From Mycobacterium asiaticum (lineage in GTDB: Bacteria; Actinomycetota; Actinomycetes; Mycobacteriales; Mycobacteriaceae), in assembly GCF_001673315.1 (NCBI RefSeq), contig NZ_LZLQ01000015.1, positions 124,001 to 188,000 on the forward strand: a stretch of DNA of 64,000 nucleotides, in the 5' to 3' direction. Position 1 is the stretch's first letter. Each line of letters begins with the position of its first letter. This document shows, piece after piece, positions 50,191 through 59,500 of the stretch. Below the pieces are notes generated by a model. It made no database searches and was not told the DNA's origin. It saw nothing but the letters and a program-made list of their open reading frames with translations. The translations under genes and the position numbers were made by a program.

Positions 50191-52797
50191 GTGACGGCCA
50201 TACCTGACGTCTCCCCGTTGACCGTGTGGGTCGGATCCACGCGGTACGACTTCGTGCCGGGCCGCGACGTGACGGTGGGCATCGGCGATCACTGCGACAT
50301 CCCCCTGGAGCCCGAAGGGCCCGTGGGACCCGAGGCCGCCGCTCACCCGATCCTGGTGTTGCGCTTCGCCGGTACGCATTGGCTTGCCGTCGATCAGAGC
50401 CACCGGGGTCTCTTTCTGGACGGTGCCCGGATGTCGACGATCGACGTCCAGGACGGTCAGATGGTCGCGATCGGTGATCCACAGCACGGTCCGCGGCTGA
50501 TGTTTCAGGTCGCTGCGCCCTCCGACGCGCCGCCGCCACGCACCGACCCGTTGGGAGTTTCGGTGCCGGCCCCGTCGCCGTTGCCGTCCCCCGAAGAAGC
50601 GCAGCCCGACGGACCGCCGCCGTTGCCCGAAGAAGCGCAACCGTTGGCACACCCGTCGCCGTTGCCCGAAGAACCGCCGACCGGACGCATGGCGGTCGAG
50701 CCGGAAACACGTCGGCTTCCGGCGGTATCGGCGGCCGCACCGCAGCCAATCCCGGTGCCCGAACCACCGGTTGCGGCGATTCCGGCGCCCGCGCCCCTCG
50801 AGCCGGAGACCACCCAACTTCCGACCGGCGCCGAGCCGGAGACCACCCAACTTCCGACCGGCGCCGAGCCGGAGACCACGCAACTTCCGACCGGCGCCGA
50901 GCCCGAAACCACCCACCTTCCGACCGGCCCCGTCGAACGTTCTCCGCTCGAACGCCCCACCAACCCGTTTCGTTACGTCCCCGTCGACGCCACCGCATCC
51001 GACGATGCGCCGGCCAAGGGCCGCGGACTCGTCGAGCGGATGGCCGGGGCAGGCCGCAAGCTGCTGCCCACCCGCGCCGAGTCCGGCCCGGACGAACCTG
51101 CCCCACAGACCGGTCGGCTGCCCTTGCAGCCGGGTGCCCGCACCCTCGGGGTCACCGCCCACGACCTGGGACTCGTCATCAACGGCCGCGAGGTGCTCTC
51201 GAACATCTCGTTCACGACCCCTCCTGGGTCACTGATCGCTGTGGTCGGGCCGTCCCCAGCCCGGAATTTCGCGCTGACCGGACTGCTCGCCGGGACGCGG
51301 CCGCTCAGTTCCGGCGTCCTGACCGTGGACGGCCACGACGTGCACGCCGAGCCCGAGACGATGCGGTCCCGCATTGGTGTGGTGACGCGCGACAACCGCG
51401 TGCATCCCAGCTTCACCGTGGAACGGGCCCTGGACTACGCGGCTGAACTACGGCTGCCGTCGAACACCTCACCGGAAAACCGCGAGCGGGTCATCGACCA
51501 GGTTCTCGACGAACTCGAACTCACTGCGCACCGCGGCACCCGGATCGCCAAACTGCCGCCCGAGGCGCGCCGCTGCGCGTCGCTGGCCGTGGAACTGCTG
51601 ACCCGCCCGTCGTTGCTGATTGTCAACGAGCCCGGCGAAGGACTCGATCCCGCGCAGGCAAACCACGTGCTGGGATTGCTGCGCCGCCAAGCCGATCTGG
51701 GCTGCGTCGTCGTGGTGGCAAGCACGTCGCTGATCCACGTCGATCTCTGCGACCAGGTGTTACTGCTGACGCCAGCCGGCCAACTGGCTTTCGCCGGCCC
51801 CCCAGCCCACATCGAGCCGGCACTGGGCACCAGGGACTGGTACCAGATCTTTGCGCGGATCAGCGCCGACCCACTCGGCGCACATCGCGCCTTCCTGGTC
51901 CGGCAGCACGGGTCGATATCCCCGAGTCCGCCGCCGGTGACGAAGCCCGAACGACTTGCGCCAGCGCCGGGTTTCGGCCGGCAGTTCCGGTTGCTGGCGG
52001 GTCGTCAACTCCGGCTGATGGCGACCCGCCCGATCTATTCACTGCTGTTATTGCTACTGCCGTTCGCGCTGGGCGCGCTGACGTTGCTGATCCCCGGCGA
52101 CGCCGGTCTGAACCGGCCAGATTCCGCAGCGCCGAACACCCACGAAGCCCTGGAGATCTTGGCTGCCCTCAACTTCGCCGCGGTGCTATTAGGCACCTTC
52201 GCCACGATCGGTGACTTGGTTGCCGAGCGGCGAGTCTTCCGGCGCGAACAGGCCGTCGGGCTGTCGACGTCGGCTTATCTGCTCGCCAAGCTGGTGGTGT
52301 TCAGCGTCATCGCGGCCGTGCAGGCGGCGATCCTGACCACCGTGGTCGTGGTCGGGAAGGGCGGCCCTCGGCACGGGGCGGTGCTGCTCGGCAATGCGAA
52401 TGTGGAGCTGTACGTCAGTGTGGCGGCGACGGCCGTGGTCTCGGCGATCGTGGGGTTGGCATTGTCCTCGCTGGGCAGGTCCAAGCGCGAAACGCTGCCG
52501 CTAGCGATTCCGGCAGTGCTGGCGTCGTTGCTGTTCGCCGGGGGCCTGGTGTCGCTGGTGGGTACCTGGGGCTACGACCAGGTCTCCTGGTTCGTCCCGG
52601 CGCAGTGGGGGTTTGCGGCGTCCGCCGCCACGGTAAATCTGCGCCGGGTCGAGAAGCTGGCGCCGGACAACCTCGTGTGGACGCACTACTCGGGGTGGTG
52701 GGTGTTCGACATGCTGATGCTGCTGGCTCTGGGCGCGCTGTGGGCCGGGTTCCTCCGATACCGGTTACGGCCGCCCGCGGGTGGCGGCTACACATAA
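50191..52797 (+). CDS. FHA-domain ABC-transporter-like protein with degenerate ATPase motifs
   Basis: An 868-residue protein with the layout of the Rv1747 family: N-terminal FHA-like domain (residues ~10-110), Pro-rich linker with an 11-residue tandem repeat (AEPETTQLPTG), a second FHA-like/NBD region, and six C-terminal transmembrane helices (~600-865). All nucleotide-site motifs are altered: Walker A is GPSPARNF without Lys, the signature is LPPEARRCAS, Walker B is LLIVNEPGEGLDP, and the switch His is replaced in VVVASTSLIH. The FHA domain also lacks the usual Arg and Asn (VGIGDHCD, FLDGARM). It is probably an adaptor or pseudo-transporter. GTG 50191 follows AGGAAAG. Confidence 0.85.
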   Translation: MTAIPDVSPLTVWVGSTRYDFVPGRDVTVGIGDHCDIPLEPEGPVGPEAAAHPILVLRFAGTHWLAVDQSHRGLFLDGARMSTIDVQDGQMVAIGDPQHGPRLMFQVAAPSDAPPPRTDPLGVSVPAPSPLPSPEEAQPDGPPPLPEEAQPLAHPSPLPEEPPTGRMAVEPETRRLPAVSAAAPQPIPVPEPPVAAIPAPAPLEPETTQLPTGAEPETTQLPTGAEPETTQLPTGAEPETTHLPTGPVERSPLERPTNPFRYVPVDATASDDAPAKGRGLVERMAGAGRKLLPTRAESGPDEPAPQTGRLPLQPGARTLGVTAHDLGLVINGREVLSNISFTTPPGSLIAVVGPSPARNFALTGLLAGTRPLSSGVLTVDGHDVHAEPETMRSRIGVVTRDNRVHPSFTVERALDYAAELRLPSNTSPENRERVIDQVLDELELTAHRGTRIAKLPPEARRCASLAVELLTRPSLLIVNEPGEGLDPAQANHVLGLLRRQADLGCVVVVASTSLIHVDLCDQVLLLTPAGQLAFAGPPAHIEPALGTRDWYQIFARISADPLGAHRAFLVRQHGSISPSPPPVTKPERLAPAPGFGRQFRLLAGRQLRLMATRPIYSLLLLLLPFALGALTLLIPGDAGLNRPDSAAPNTHEALEILAALNFAAVLLGTFATIGDLVAERRVFRREQAVGLSTSAYLLAKLVVFSVIAAVQAAILTTVVVVGKGGPRHGAVLLGNANVELYVSVAATAVVSAIVGLALSSLGRSKRETLPLAIPAVLASLLFAGGLVSLVGTWGYDQVSWFVPAQWGFAASAATVNLRRVEKLAPDNLVWTHYSGWWVFDMLMLLALGALWAGFLRYRLRPPAGGGYT
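50800..50931 (+). repeat. 33-base tandem repeat inside the FHA/ABC gene (4 units)
   Basis: Four in-frame copies of a 33-base unit start at 50800, 50833, 50866 and 50899. The first three are near identical and the fourth diverged (CCGAAACCACC, CACCTTCC). They encode the Thr-containing linker repeat AEPETTQLPTG. TT pairs in an FHA-protein linker could be Ser/Thr-kinase targets; the copy number may vary between strains. Confidence 0.8.
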
Positions 52798-52804
52798 CGT
52801 CGGA

Positions 52805-53371
52805 TTACACATAGCGTCGGACGCGGCGACAATAGTCGACGAATTGCTGCCCGTAGTGCTGGCGCATGAAGTCCTCTTCGCGCAAAACCTGCCGATGGAA
52901 CAGCCAGGTGGCGGCGAACAGGTAGACCAGCGGAACCCAGTTGGGGAACACCAACAGCTGGCCGACCATGAACAAGAAGAACGCGACGTAGATCGGGTTG
53001 CGGCTGACCGCGAAGATGCCCGACGTGACCAACCCGCCGGGCCGGTCGACATCGATGCCGACCCGGAAGCTTCGCCCGAACGACACCAGGCTGAGCACGA
53101 GGATCACGATTGCGATGGCGCAGCAGGCCACACCGATCCAGGCCACAGCGGCGGAGTGGAAGAACCTTTCCGAGGTAAGCACCGGCCAGCCGAACGCGAC
53201 GGCAAAGATTGTGTAGAAGTAGAACAGCGCGACCGGGGGGATCGCGAAATCGGACTTGTCGAGCCTGCCGAAATGCATCGCCCGGATACCGGATCGCTTG
53301 AGCAGCAACACCCTGCCCAGGACGGTGCCCATCAGCAGGACCACCAGGAGTGCTGCGAAATAGTGCGGCAT
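52805..53371 (-). CDS. Membrane methyltransferase, isoprenylcysteine carboxyl methyltransferase-like
   Basis: A 188-residue membrane protein with about five helices. The C-terminal half has the ICMT/PEMT pattern: GLVTSGIFAVSRNPIYVAFF, then LREEDFMRQHYGQQFVDYCRRVRRY, the SAM- and substrate-binding stretch. Bacterial members methylate lipids or small thiols/acids; the substrate here is unknown. It converges on the FHA/ABC gene (seven bases between stops) and is divergent from the acyl-CoA oxidase-like gene. Confidence 0.85.
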   Translation of the reverse strand: MPHYFAALLVVLLMGTVLGRVLLLKRSGIRAMHFGRLDKSDFAIPPVALFYFYTIFAVAFGWPVLTSERFFHSAAVAWIGVACCAIAIVILVLSLVSFGRSFRVGIDVDRPGGLVTSGIFAVSRNPIYVAFFLFMVGQLLVFPNWVPLVYLFAATWLFHRQVLREEDFMRQHYGQQFVDYCRRVRRYV

Positions 53372-53477
53372 TTTGCCGTTCCCTCTGTCGCCGTGCTGAC
53401 CTAACGATTACATGACACCGCAGCGTCCTGAAGTGTGACTTGTTTCAGCGGCACGGGCGACGGGTTACGGTCGTGGC

Positions 53478-55418
53478 ATGGCGTCAGACAACAAGAGCAC
53501 TGCCGATCATCTGCGGGACGCACTGGACGGGCGGTGGCGCGATGTGCGGAACCAGACTCGGGCCCAGCTCTCCGAGGAGGCGTTCCGCCCGCACTACACC
53601 CCCAACACTGTGATCGCTCGTGCCAAAGTGGCCGAGCAGATGCAGATCATGGCGACCTCCGGGATCTCCGATGAGGGATTCCGCAAGGAACACGGCGGCA
53701 CCGGTGACGTCGGCGCGGCGGTGACGATGATCGAGATGCTGGCCATGTCGGACCTGTCCCTGATGGTCAAGGCCGGGGTGCAGTGGGGACTGTTCGGTGG
53801 TGCGGTGGAGAACCTGGGCACCGAACGCCACGGCTCTTACATCAAGGACATCATCACGTTGGATCTGCTCGGGTGTTTCGCGATGACCGAGACCGGGCAT
53901 GGCAGCGACGTGCAGTCGTTGGAGACGACGGCAACCTACGATCCTGAGACCGAAGAGTTCGTCGTCCACTCCGAGACACCTTCGGCCCGCAAGGACTACA
54001 TCGGCGGTGCCGCCGAAACAGCCCGAATGGCAGCGGTTTTCGCGCAGTTGATCACCCACGAGGACGGCAAGCCGGTCAACCACGGGGTGCACTGCGTGCT
54101 GGTCCCGATCCGCGACGAGGACGGCAACGACCTACCCGGCGTGACCACGTCGGACTGCCAGTACAAGGGTGGCCTGCCCGGCGTCGACAACGGCCGCATC
54201 ATGTTCGACCATGTCCGGGTTCCGCGGGTCAACTTGCTGAACAAGTACGGCGACGTTGCGGCCGACGGCACCTACACCTCGCCGATCGAAAACCCGAACC
54301 GGCGATTCTTCACCATGATCGGCACCCTGATTCGCGGCCGGGTCACGGTAGGCGGCAGCGCGGGCGCCGCGGCCCGGGTCGCGCTGGACATCGCCACCCG
54401 ATACGCGTTGCAGCGCAGGCAATTCAGCGCGCCGGACGACGATGACCGCGAAGTGCTGATCATGGATTATCTGGTGCATCAGCGCCGGTTGTTCCCGCTG
54501 ATCGCGCGGTCCTACGCGCTGCAGTTCGCGCAGAACGAGTTGGTTTCCAAGACCCATGACCTGCAGACCTCCGATGTGGTGGACGCCGAAGAGCAGCGCG
54601 AACTGGAAGCGCGCGCCGCGGGTTTGAAGGCGGCCAACACCTGGCATGCGTCGCGGGCCATCCAGGAGGCCCGGGAGGCCTGTGGCGGCGCCGGTTACAT
54701 GGCCGAGAACCGGCTCATCGCGTTGCGCGCCGACACCGACGTGTTCACCACGTTCGAGGGCGACAACCACGTGCTGACCCAGTTGGTGGCCAAAGAATTG
54801 CTCACCGCCTACGCCGACGACATCAAGAGCATGAGCCCGGTGGAATGGGTGCGCTTCGCGGCCAACACGGTTGGTGACCGGGTGATGAAACGCACTGCGG
54901 CCGAAGCGATTATGCAGCGGATCATCGATTCCAGGCAGGACAGCGAAGAGGAAGGCAGCCTGTTCAACCGCGGAACACAGGTCTCGATGTTCGAAGACCG
55001 CGAGGACTACCTGCTGTCCTCGGTGGCACGCCGGCTACAGGGTAAGTCCAAGGAGATGTCGGCATTCGACGCCTTTAACGCCGTACAGGATCACGTGCTG
55101 CACGCGGCCCAGGCGCACATCGACCGCATCGTGCTGGAAGCCTTTGTCGCCGGGATCGATGCGTGTCCCGACCCCGAGGCGCGCGAGTTGCTGGATGTGA
55201 TCTGCGACCTTTACGCACTGACCGTGATCGAGGAGGACAAGGCCTGGTTCATCGAACACCGGTACCTGTCGACCGAGCGAGCCAAGGCCGTCACCCGGGG
55301 CATCAACGACAGGTGCCGGGTGTTACGTCCCCATGCCCGGACGCTGGTCGACGGGTTCGGAATCCCGGAGTCGTTGCGCTACGCCGAGATGTTGCACCCG
55401 GAGAATCTGCCTGATTAA
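53478..55418 (+). CDS. Large acyl-CoA dehydrogenase/oxidase-like enzyme
   Basis: A 646-residue member of the acyl-CoA dehydrogenase superfamily, longer than usual dehydrogenases (~390) and close to acyl-CoA oxidase size. Motifs: CFAMTETGHGSDVQSLET (flavin region), DHVRVPRVNLLNKYGDV, RGRVTVGGSAGAAARVALDIATRYALQRRQF, ACGGAGYMAENRL, and TTFEGDNHVLTQLVAKELL, the last being oxidase-like. It may transfer electrons to oxygen or an electron-transfer flavoprotein. The start ATG at 53478 has a modest ribosome site. The last codons (ENLPD) and the stop are the first unit of a 23-base tandem repeat. Confidence 0.88.
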   Translation: MASDNKSTADHLRDALDGRWRDVRNQTRAQLSEEAFRPHYTPNTVIARAKVAEQMQIMATSGISDEGFRKEHGGTGDVGAAVTMIEMLAMSDLSLMVKAGVQWGLFGGAVENLGTERHGSYIKDIITLDLLGCFAMTETGHGSDVQSLETTATYDPETEEFVVHSETPSARKDYIGGAAETARMAAVFAQLITHEDGKPVNHGVHCVLVPIRDEDGNDLPGVTTSDCQYKGGLPGVDNGRIMFDHVRVPRVNLLNKYGDVAADGTYTSPIENPNRRFFTMIGTLIRGRVTVGGSAGAAARVALDIATRYALQRRQFSAPDDDDREVLIMDYLVHQRRLFPLIARSYALQFAQNELVSKTHDLQTSDVVDAEEQRELEARAAGLKAANTWHASRAIQEAREACGGAGYMAENRLIALRADTDVFTTFEGDNHVLTQLVAKELLTAYADDIKSMSPVEWVRFAANTVGDRVMKRTAAEAIMQRIIDSRQDSEEEGSLFNRGTQVSMFEDREDYLLSSVARRLQGKSKEMSAFDAFNAVQDHVLHAAQAHIDRIVLEAFVAGIDACPDPEARELLDVICDLYALTVIEEDKAWFIEHRYLSTERAKAVTRGINDRCRVLRPHARTLVDGFGIPESLRYAEMLHPENLPD

Positions 55419-55494
55419 GACCGGTGAATCTGCCCGACCAAGACCGCGGAATCTGCCCTACCAAGACCGGAGAATCTGCCCTACTAAGACTGGT
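55403..55494. repeat. 23-base tandem repeat over two convergent gene ends (4 units)
   Basis: Units start at 55403, 55426, 55449 and 55472, core GAATCTGCCCTACCAAGACC with scattered changes. The first unit contains the stop of the oxidase-like gene (55416-55418), the last contains the stop of the lipoprotein gene (55484-55486). Confidence 0.8.
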
Positions 55495-55978
55495 GGGGAA
55501 TCGGGCCGAGCGCCTTGAGCTTGCCGTCCGGTCCGATCTGGAACTTCACTGTGCCCCGTTGGCTGGGGCAGCATTCCTCGTCGTTGCCGGTCCGCCACTG
55601 ATACTGGACGGTCACCGTGTCATCACCGGGCGGCAGCACGGTCAGATACGGCTTCGGGTTGGGCGTCGCCGGGCCCAGCGGGGTGTTGCGGTCGAAGAAC
55701 AGCACCTGTTGCGGGGTGGACTCGGAGGCGATGGTGGGGATGATCTGCACCCAGTTCAACCGGCACTTGCGGGTCCGGCCACGTCCGATTTCCACCCACG
55801 TCGAGCCAGGCACTTCGATGAGAACTTGGGCGATCGCCCGGCGCACCGTCTCAGGCGTCGGGTTGTCGGATAGTTTGCAGCCGTCCGGCTTGGCTGGAGG
55901 TGGGGCCGACTGTTTGTCACCGCACCCGGCGGCCGCGAGGGCGATCAGTACCGAGATCACTATTTGGCGGCATCGCAC
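55484..55978 (-). CDS. lppP: LppP/LprE-family lipoprotein
   Basis: A 164-residue lipoprotein. The signal peptide RQIVISVLIALAAAGC ends in lipobox AAGC (Cys at residue 19). The mature part includes ETVRRAIAQVLIEVPGSTWVEIGRGRTRKCRLNWVQII (in parts) and DEECCPSQRGTVKFQIGPDG, with several Cys. The position between marR and cysK fits Rv2330c (LppP) of M. tuberculosis, and PGAP-type naming would be LppP/LprE family. Function unknown. Confidence 0.82.
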   Translation of the reverse strand: MRCRQIVISVLIALAAAGCGDKQSAPPPAKPDGCKLSDNPTPETVRRAIAQVLIEVPGSTWVEIGRGRTRKCRLNWVQIIPTIASESTPQQVLFFDRNTPLGPATPNPKPYLTVLPPGDDTVTVQYQWRTGNDEECCPSQRGTVKFQIGPDGKLKALGPIPHQS

Positions 55979-56587
55979 GGCGGTAGCCTAGCTTCCCCGC
56001 TGGGGCCGTGCTTTCGGGAGGCCGTTGGATGTTTGCCCGGCTTGTAGCGACAGCTCGTCAGACAGCTCGGCAGGGGTTGTCGCGCTGAGGCGGGCAAAGG
56101 GAGAACCGTTCCTGGAAGGCACCGGTGTGACGGAGGCAACCCCGGCGTCTGATCTACGTCACAACCGCACCCGCACAACACATTTCGTCTTATCACTCGT
56201 CCCGCATACCTGGACGGCGCCTGTGAATGTGCCCCTGGTTTCGTCAAAACCCCAGACTCAGGGCCTAAATCCGTTCTCCCCGTGGGTAATCTGGCCGCAG
56301 ACCACTGGTCGACGACGACCAAGCTTCCGGGCTGGTCACACGGACTTTCCTTGCTTTCTCGTTGATTTTCCTCGCTTTTCTCCTCGCTTTTTTACTCGCT
56401 TTCCCGCTGCCTTTTCCCGTCTTTTTCCTCGTCTTTTTCCTCGTCACTTTCAAGCCCCGCACACGCGCCACGCCCCACTGCGAGAAGTCTGTAAAACGGT
56501 CGAAACCTGGGAAGTGCCGTACCGAAACATCATTGCCGCAGGATTCTGGCGGATACCCCGCCGCGATTCCGAAAGGAAGTGGACACC
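55979..56587. other. Long leader/intergenic region before the nitrate reductase gene
   Basis: No supported gene in 609 bases. The notable part is a pyrimidine-rich stretch at 56344-56451 in which words such as CTTTTTCCTCGT recur every 10-13 bases. On the minus strand this would read as a Lys/Arg-rich peptide, but with A-ending codons foreign to this genome. Two GAAAC words near 56500-56530 could belong to a nitrogen-regulator (GlnR) site; the match is too weak to call. Confidence 0.5.
56344..56451 (+). repeat. Polypyrimidine low-complexity repeat
   Basis: About 108 bases with very few purines on the plus strand, built from degenerate repeats of a 10-13-base word (CTCGCTTTT, CTCGTCTTTTTC). 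It lies 130-240 bases before the nitrate reductase start. Confidence 0.65.
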
Positions 56588-59500
56588 ATGCAGTCCGAAT
56601 CCGACGCCGTGCGCACCCAGTGCGCATACTGCGGCGTCGGCTGCGGCATGGTGTTGCAGATCACAACCGATCCCGAAAGCGGCCGTCGTCACATTTCGAA
56701 ATCTATTGGGCACGACGACCATCCGGCGAATTTCGGCCGCCTGTGCACCAAGGGCGCCACCACCGCCGAGTTTCTGAACGGCCCGGGACGTGCTGAGTCG
56801 GCATATGTCCGCACGGACCGTGGCCAACCGCTCGAGCCTGTGGACACGGACACCGCGATCGCCAGATCCGCCAAACGGTTGCGGGCGATCATCGACAAGC
56901 ACGGCCCGGACGCGGTGGCAGTCTACGTCTCGGGGCAGATGTCCCTCGAAGCCCAATACCTGGCCAACAAGCTGACCAAGGGCTTCCTTCGCACCAACCA
57001 GATCGAGTCGAATTCACGGTTGTGCATGGCCGGCGCCAGTTCGGGATACAAACTCTCCCTGGGCGCCGACGGCCCCCCCGGCTCCTACCAGGACTTCGAA
57101 CACGCCGACGTATTCTTCGTCATCGGCGCCAACATGGCCGACTGCCACCCAATCCTGTTCCTGCGCATGATGGAGCGGGTCAAGGCAGGTGCAAAACTGA
57201 TCGTCGTCGACCCGCGCCGCACGGCCACCGCCGCCAAAGCCGACCTGTTCATGCAAATCGCACCGGGCACGGATCTGGCGCTGCTCAACGGATTACTGCA
57301 CCTGATCGTGGAAAACGGGCACACCGACCCGGACTTCATCGCAGAGTTCACCACCGGCTGGGATGCGATGCCGAGCTTCCTCGCACAATTCGCGCCTGAT
57401 TACGTCAGCGAGATCACCGGTATCCCAGCCGAAGACATCCGCACCGCAGCCCGCTGGATAGGCGAGGCAGCGAATTGGGTGACCTGCTGGACCATGGGGC
57501 TCAATCAGAGCACGCACGGCACCTGGAACACCAACGCGATCTGCAACCTGCATCTGGCCACGGGCGCCATCTGCAAACCGGGCAGCGGACCGTTCTCCCT
57601 CACTGGCCAGCCCAACGCGATGGGTGGCCGCGAAATGGGTTACATGGGACCGGGATTGCCCGGTCAGCGCTCGGTGATCAGCACCGACGACCGCGAGTTC
57701 GTTGAGGACCAGTGGGGCATCCCGCGCGGATCGCTGCGCACCGATGTCAGCGACGGTGTGATCGACATGTTTACCCGCATGGCCGACGGACAAATCAAGG
57801 CCTGCTGGATCATCTGCACCAATCCCGTTGCGACGGTTGCTAATCGCAAGACAGTGTTAGCAGGCTTGGAGAAGGCCGAGTTGGTGATCGCCCAGGATGC
57901 GTACCTGGAGACTGAGACCAACGAGTACGCCGACGTGTTGTTGCCGGCCGCCCTCTGGACCGAATCGGACGGGGTCATGGTGAACTCCGAACGCAACCTG
58001 ACCCTGTCACAGGCAGCGGTTGCCGCGCCGGGGCAGGCGTTGCCGGACTGGCAGATCATCGCCCGGATGGCCTGTGCGATGGGGTATTCCGAGTTCTTCG
58101 ACTACCTCTCCGCCGAAGAGGTGTTCGAGGAGCTCAAGAACTTTTGGAACCCGAAGACCGGCTATGACATCCGCGGCATCAGCTACGACCGGTTGCGTCA
58201 AACATCGGTCCAATGGCCATGCCCGCCGGACAGCACCGAGGACCGCAACCCCATCCGTTACCTCAATGACGGTGTCAGTCAGTACCGACTGGTCCGGGAA
58301 GACGGCCACGCCCCGAGAATTGCCTTCCCCACCCCGAACGGGCGGGCGGTGTTCTATGCCCGCCCGCATCTGTTGCCGGAGGAGATGCCGGACGCTGACT
58401 ACCCGTTCCTGCTCAACACCGGACGCCTGCCGCATCAGTGGCACACGATGACCAAGACGGGCAAGGTCGCGAAGCTCAACAAGCTGAATCCCGGCCCGTT
58501 CGTCGAGATCCACCCCGGGGACGCGGCCCGCCTGGACATCTGCGAGGGCGACCGGGTGGAGATCGCATCGCGGCGCGGGCGCGCGGTGCTGCCCGCCGTC
58601 GTCACCGATCGCGTGCGGCCCGGCGACTGCTTCGCGCCGTTCCACTGGAATGACGTGTTCGGCGAATACCTCGCGATCAACGCTGTGACCAGCGACGCCG
58701 TCGACCCGGTCTCCCGTCAGCCCGAATACAAGGCGTGCGCGGTCACCCTGACCAAAGTCGCAGCCGCCGGACAGACCCACCTCGCCACGCGCTACCAGGC
58801 ACCGGAAGTCAGCCTGGCGCAAATCGACGCCGTTGCCGAATTTCTCGGCGTGGCCGCCGAACCGATCCCCGAGTTCGACGGTGGCGGTCGCGCCTATCTG
58901 GCCGGGTTGCTGTCCGGCCTGCGCTTGGAAGCCGGCCGGCCGATGACCGGATTGCCCACGCTGCCCGCCAGCGCTCCCTTCGACACCCGCACCCGGTTGT
59001 GGGTGGACGGGGTGCTGGCCGGAATGCTGTCCCGCACTCCGGCGGAGGTTGAAAGCCCGGGCACAGAACAGGCCCCGGTCGTCGTGTTGTGGGCCTCCCA
59101 GACCGGTAACGCCGAAGAACTCGCCGCCGACATTGCCTCGCGGCTCCGTGACGCCGACGTCGCCGTCGCGCTGCACGGCATGGACGAATTTCCGGTCAGC
59201 GATCTGCCCCACGCGCAGGAACTGCTGCTGATCACCAGCACCACCGGCGATGGCGACCCGCCGGACAACGGCATCGCACTGTGGCAGGCCTTAACCGCGG
59301 CGGACGCACCACGGCTGGCCGAGACGCGCTACGCCGTTCTCGCCCTGGGCGACTCCAATTACAGCGACTTCTGCGGCCACGGACGCAAGCTCGACGAACG
59401 GCTCGCACAGCTGGGCGCGACCCGCATCACAACCCGCGTCGACTGTGAACCTGACTACGACGACGCCGCCGCCCGATGGCTCGACGACATCCTGCGTGCG

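Noticed and set aside
55403..55494. CRISPR-like array
   Set aside because: The 23-base units are directly adjacent with no spacers; it is a plain tandem repeat.
56265..56627. Lys/Arg-rich small protein on the minus strand (histone-like tail)
   Set aside because: Codons end mostly in A, unlike every neighbour; the basic run comes from the polypyrimidine repeat, and the N-terminal part overlaps the nitrate reductase start.
58007..59212. Long minus-strand frame (401 codons) over the nitrate reductase gene
   Set aside because: High-GC shadow frame; the plus strand carries uninterrupted molybdopterin and flavodoxin motifs here.
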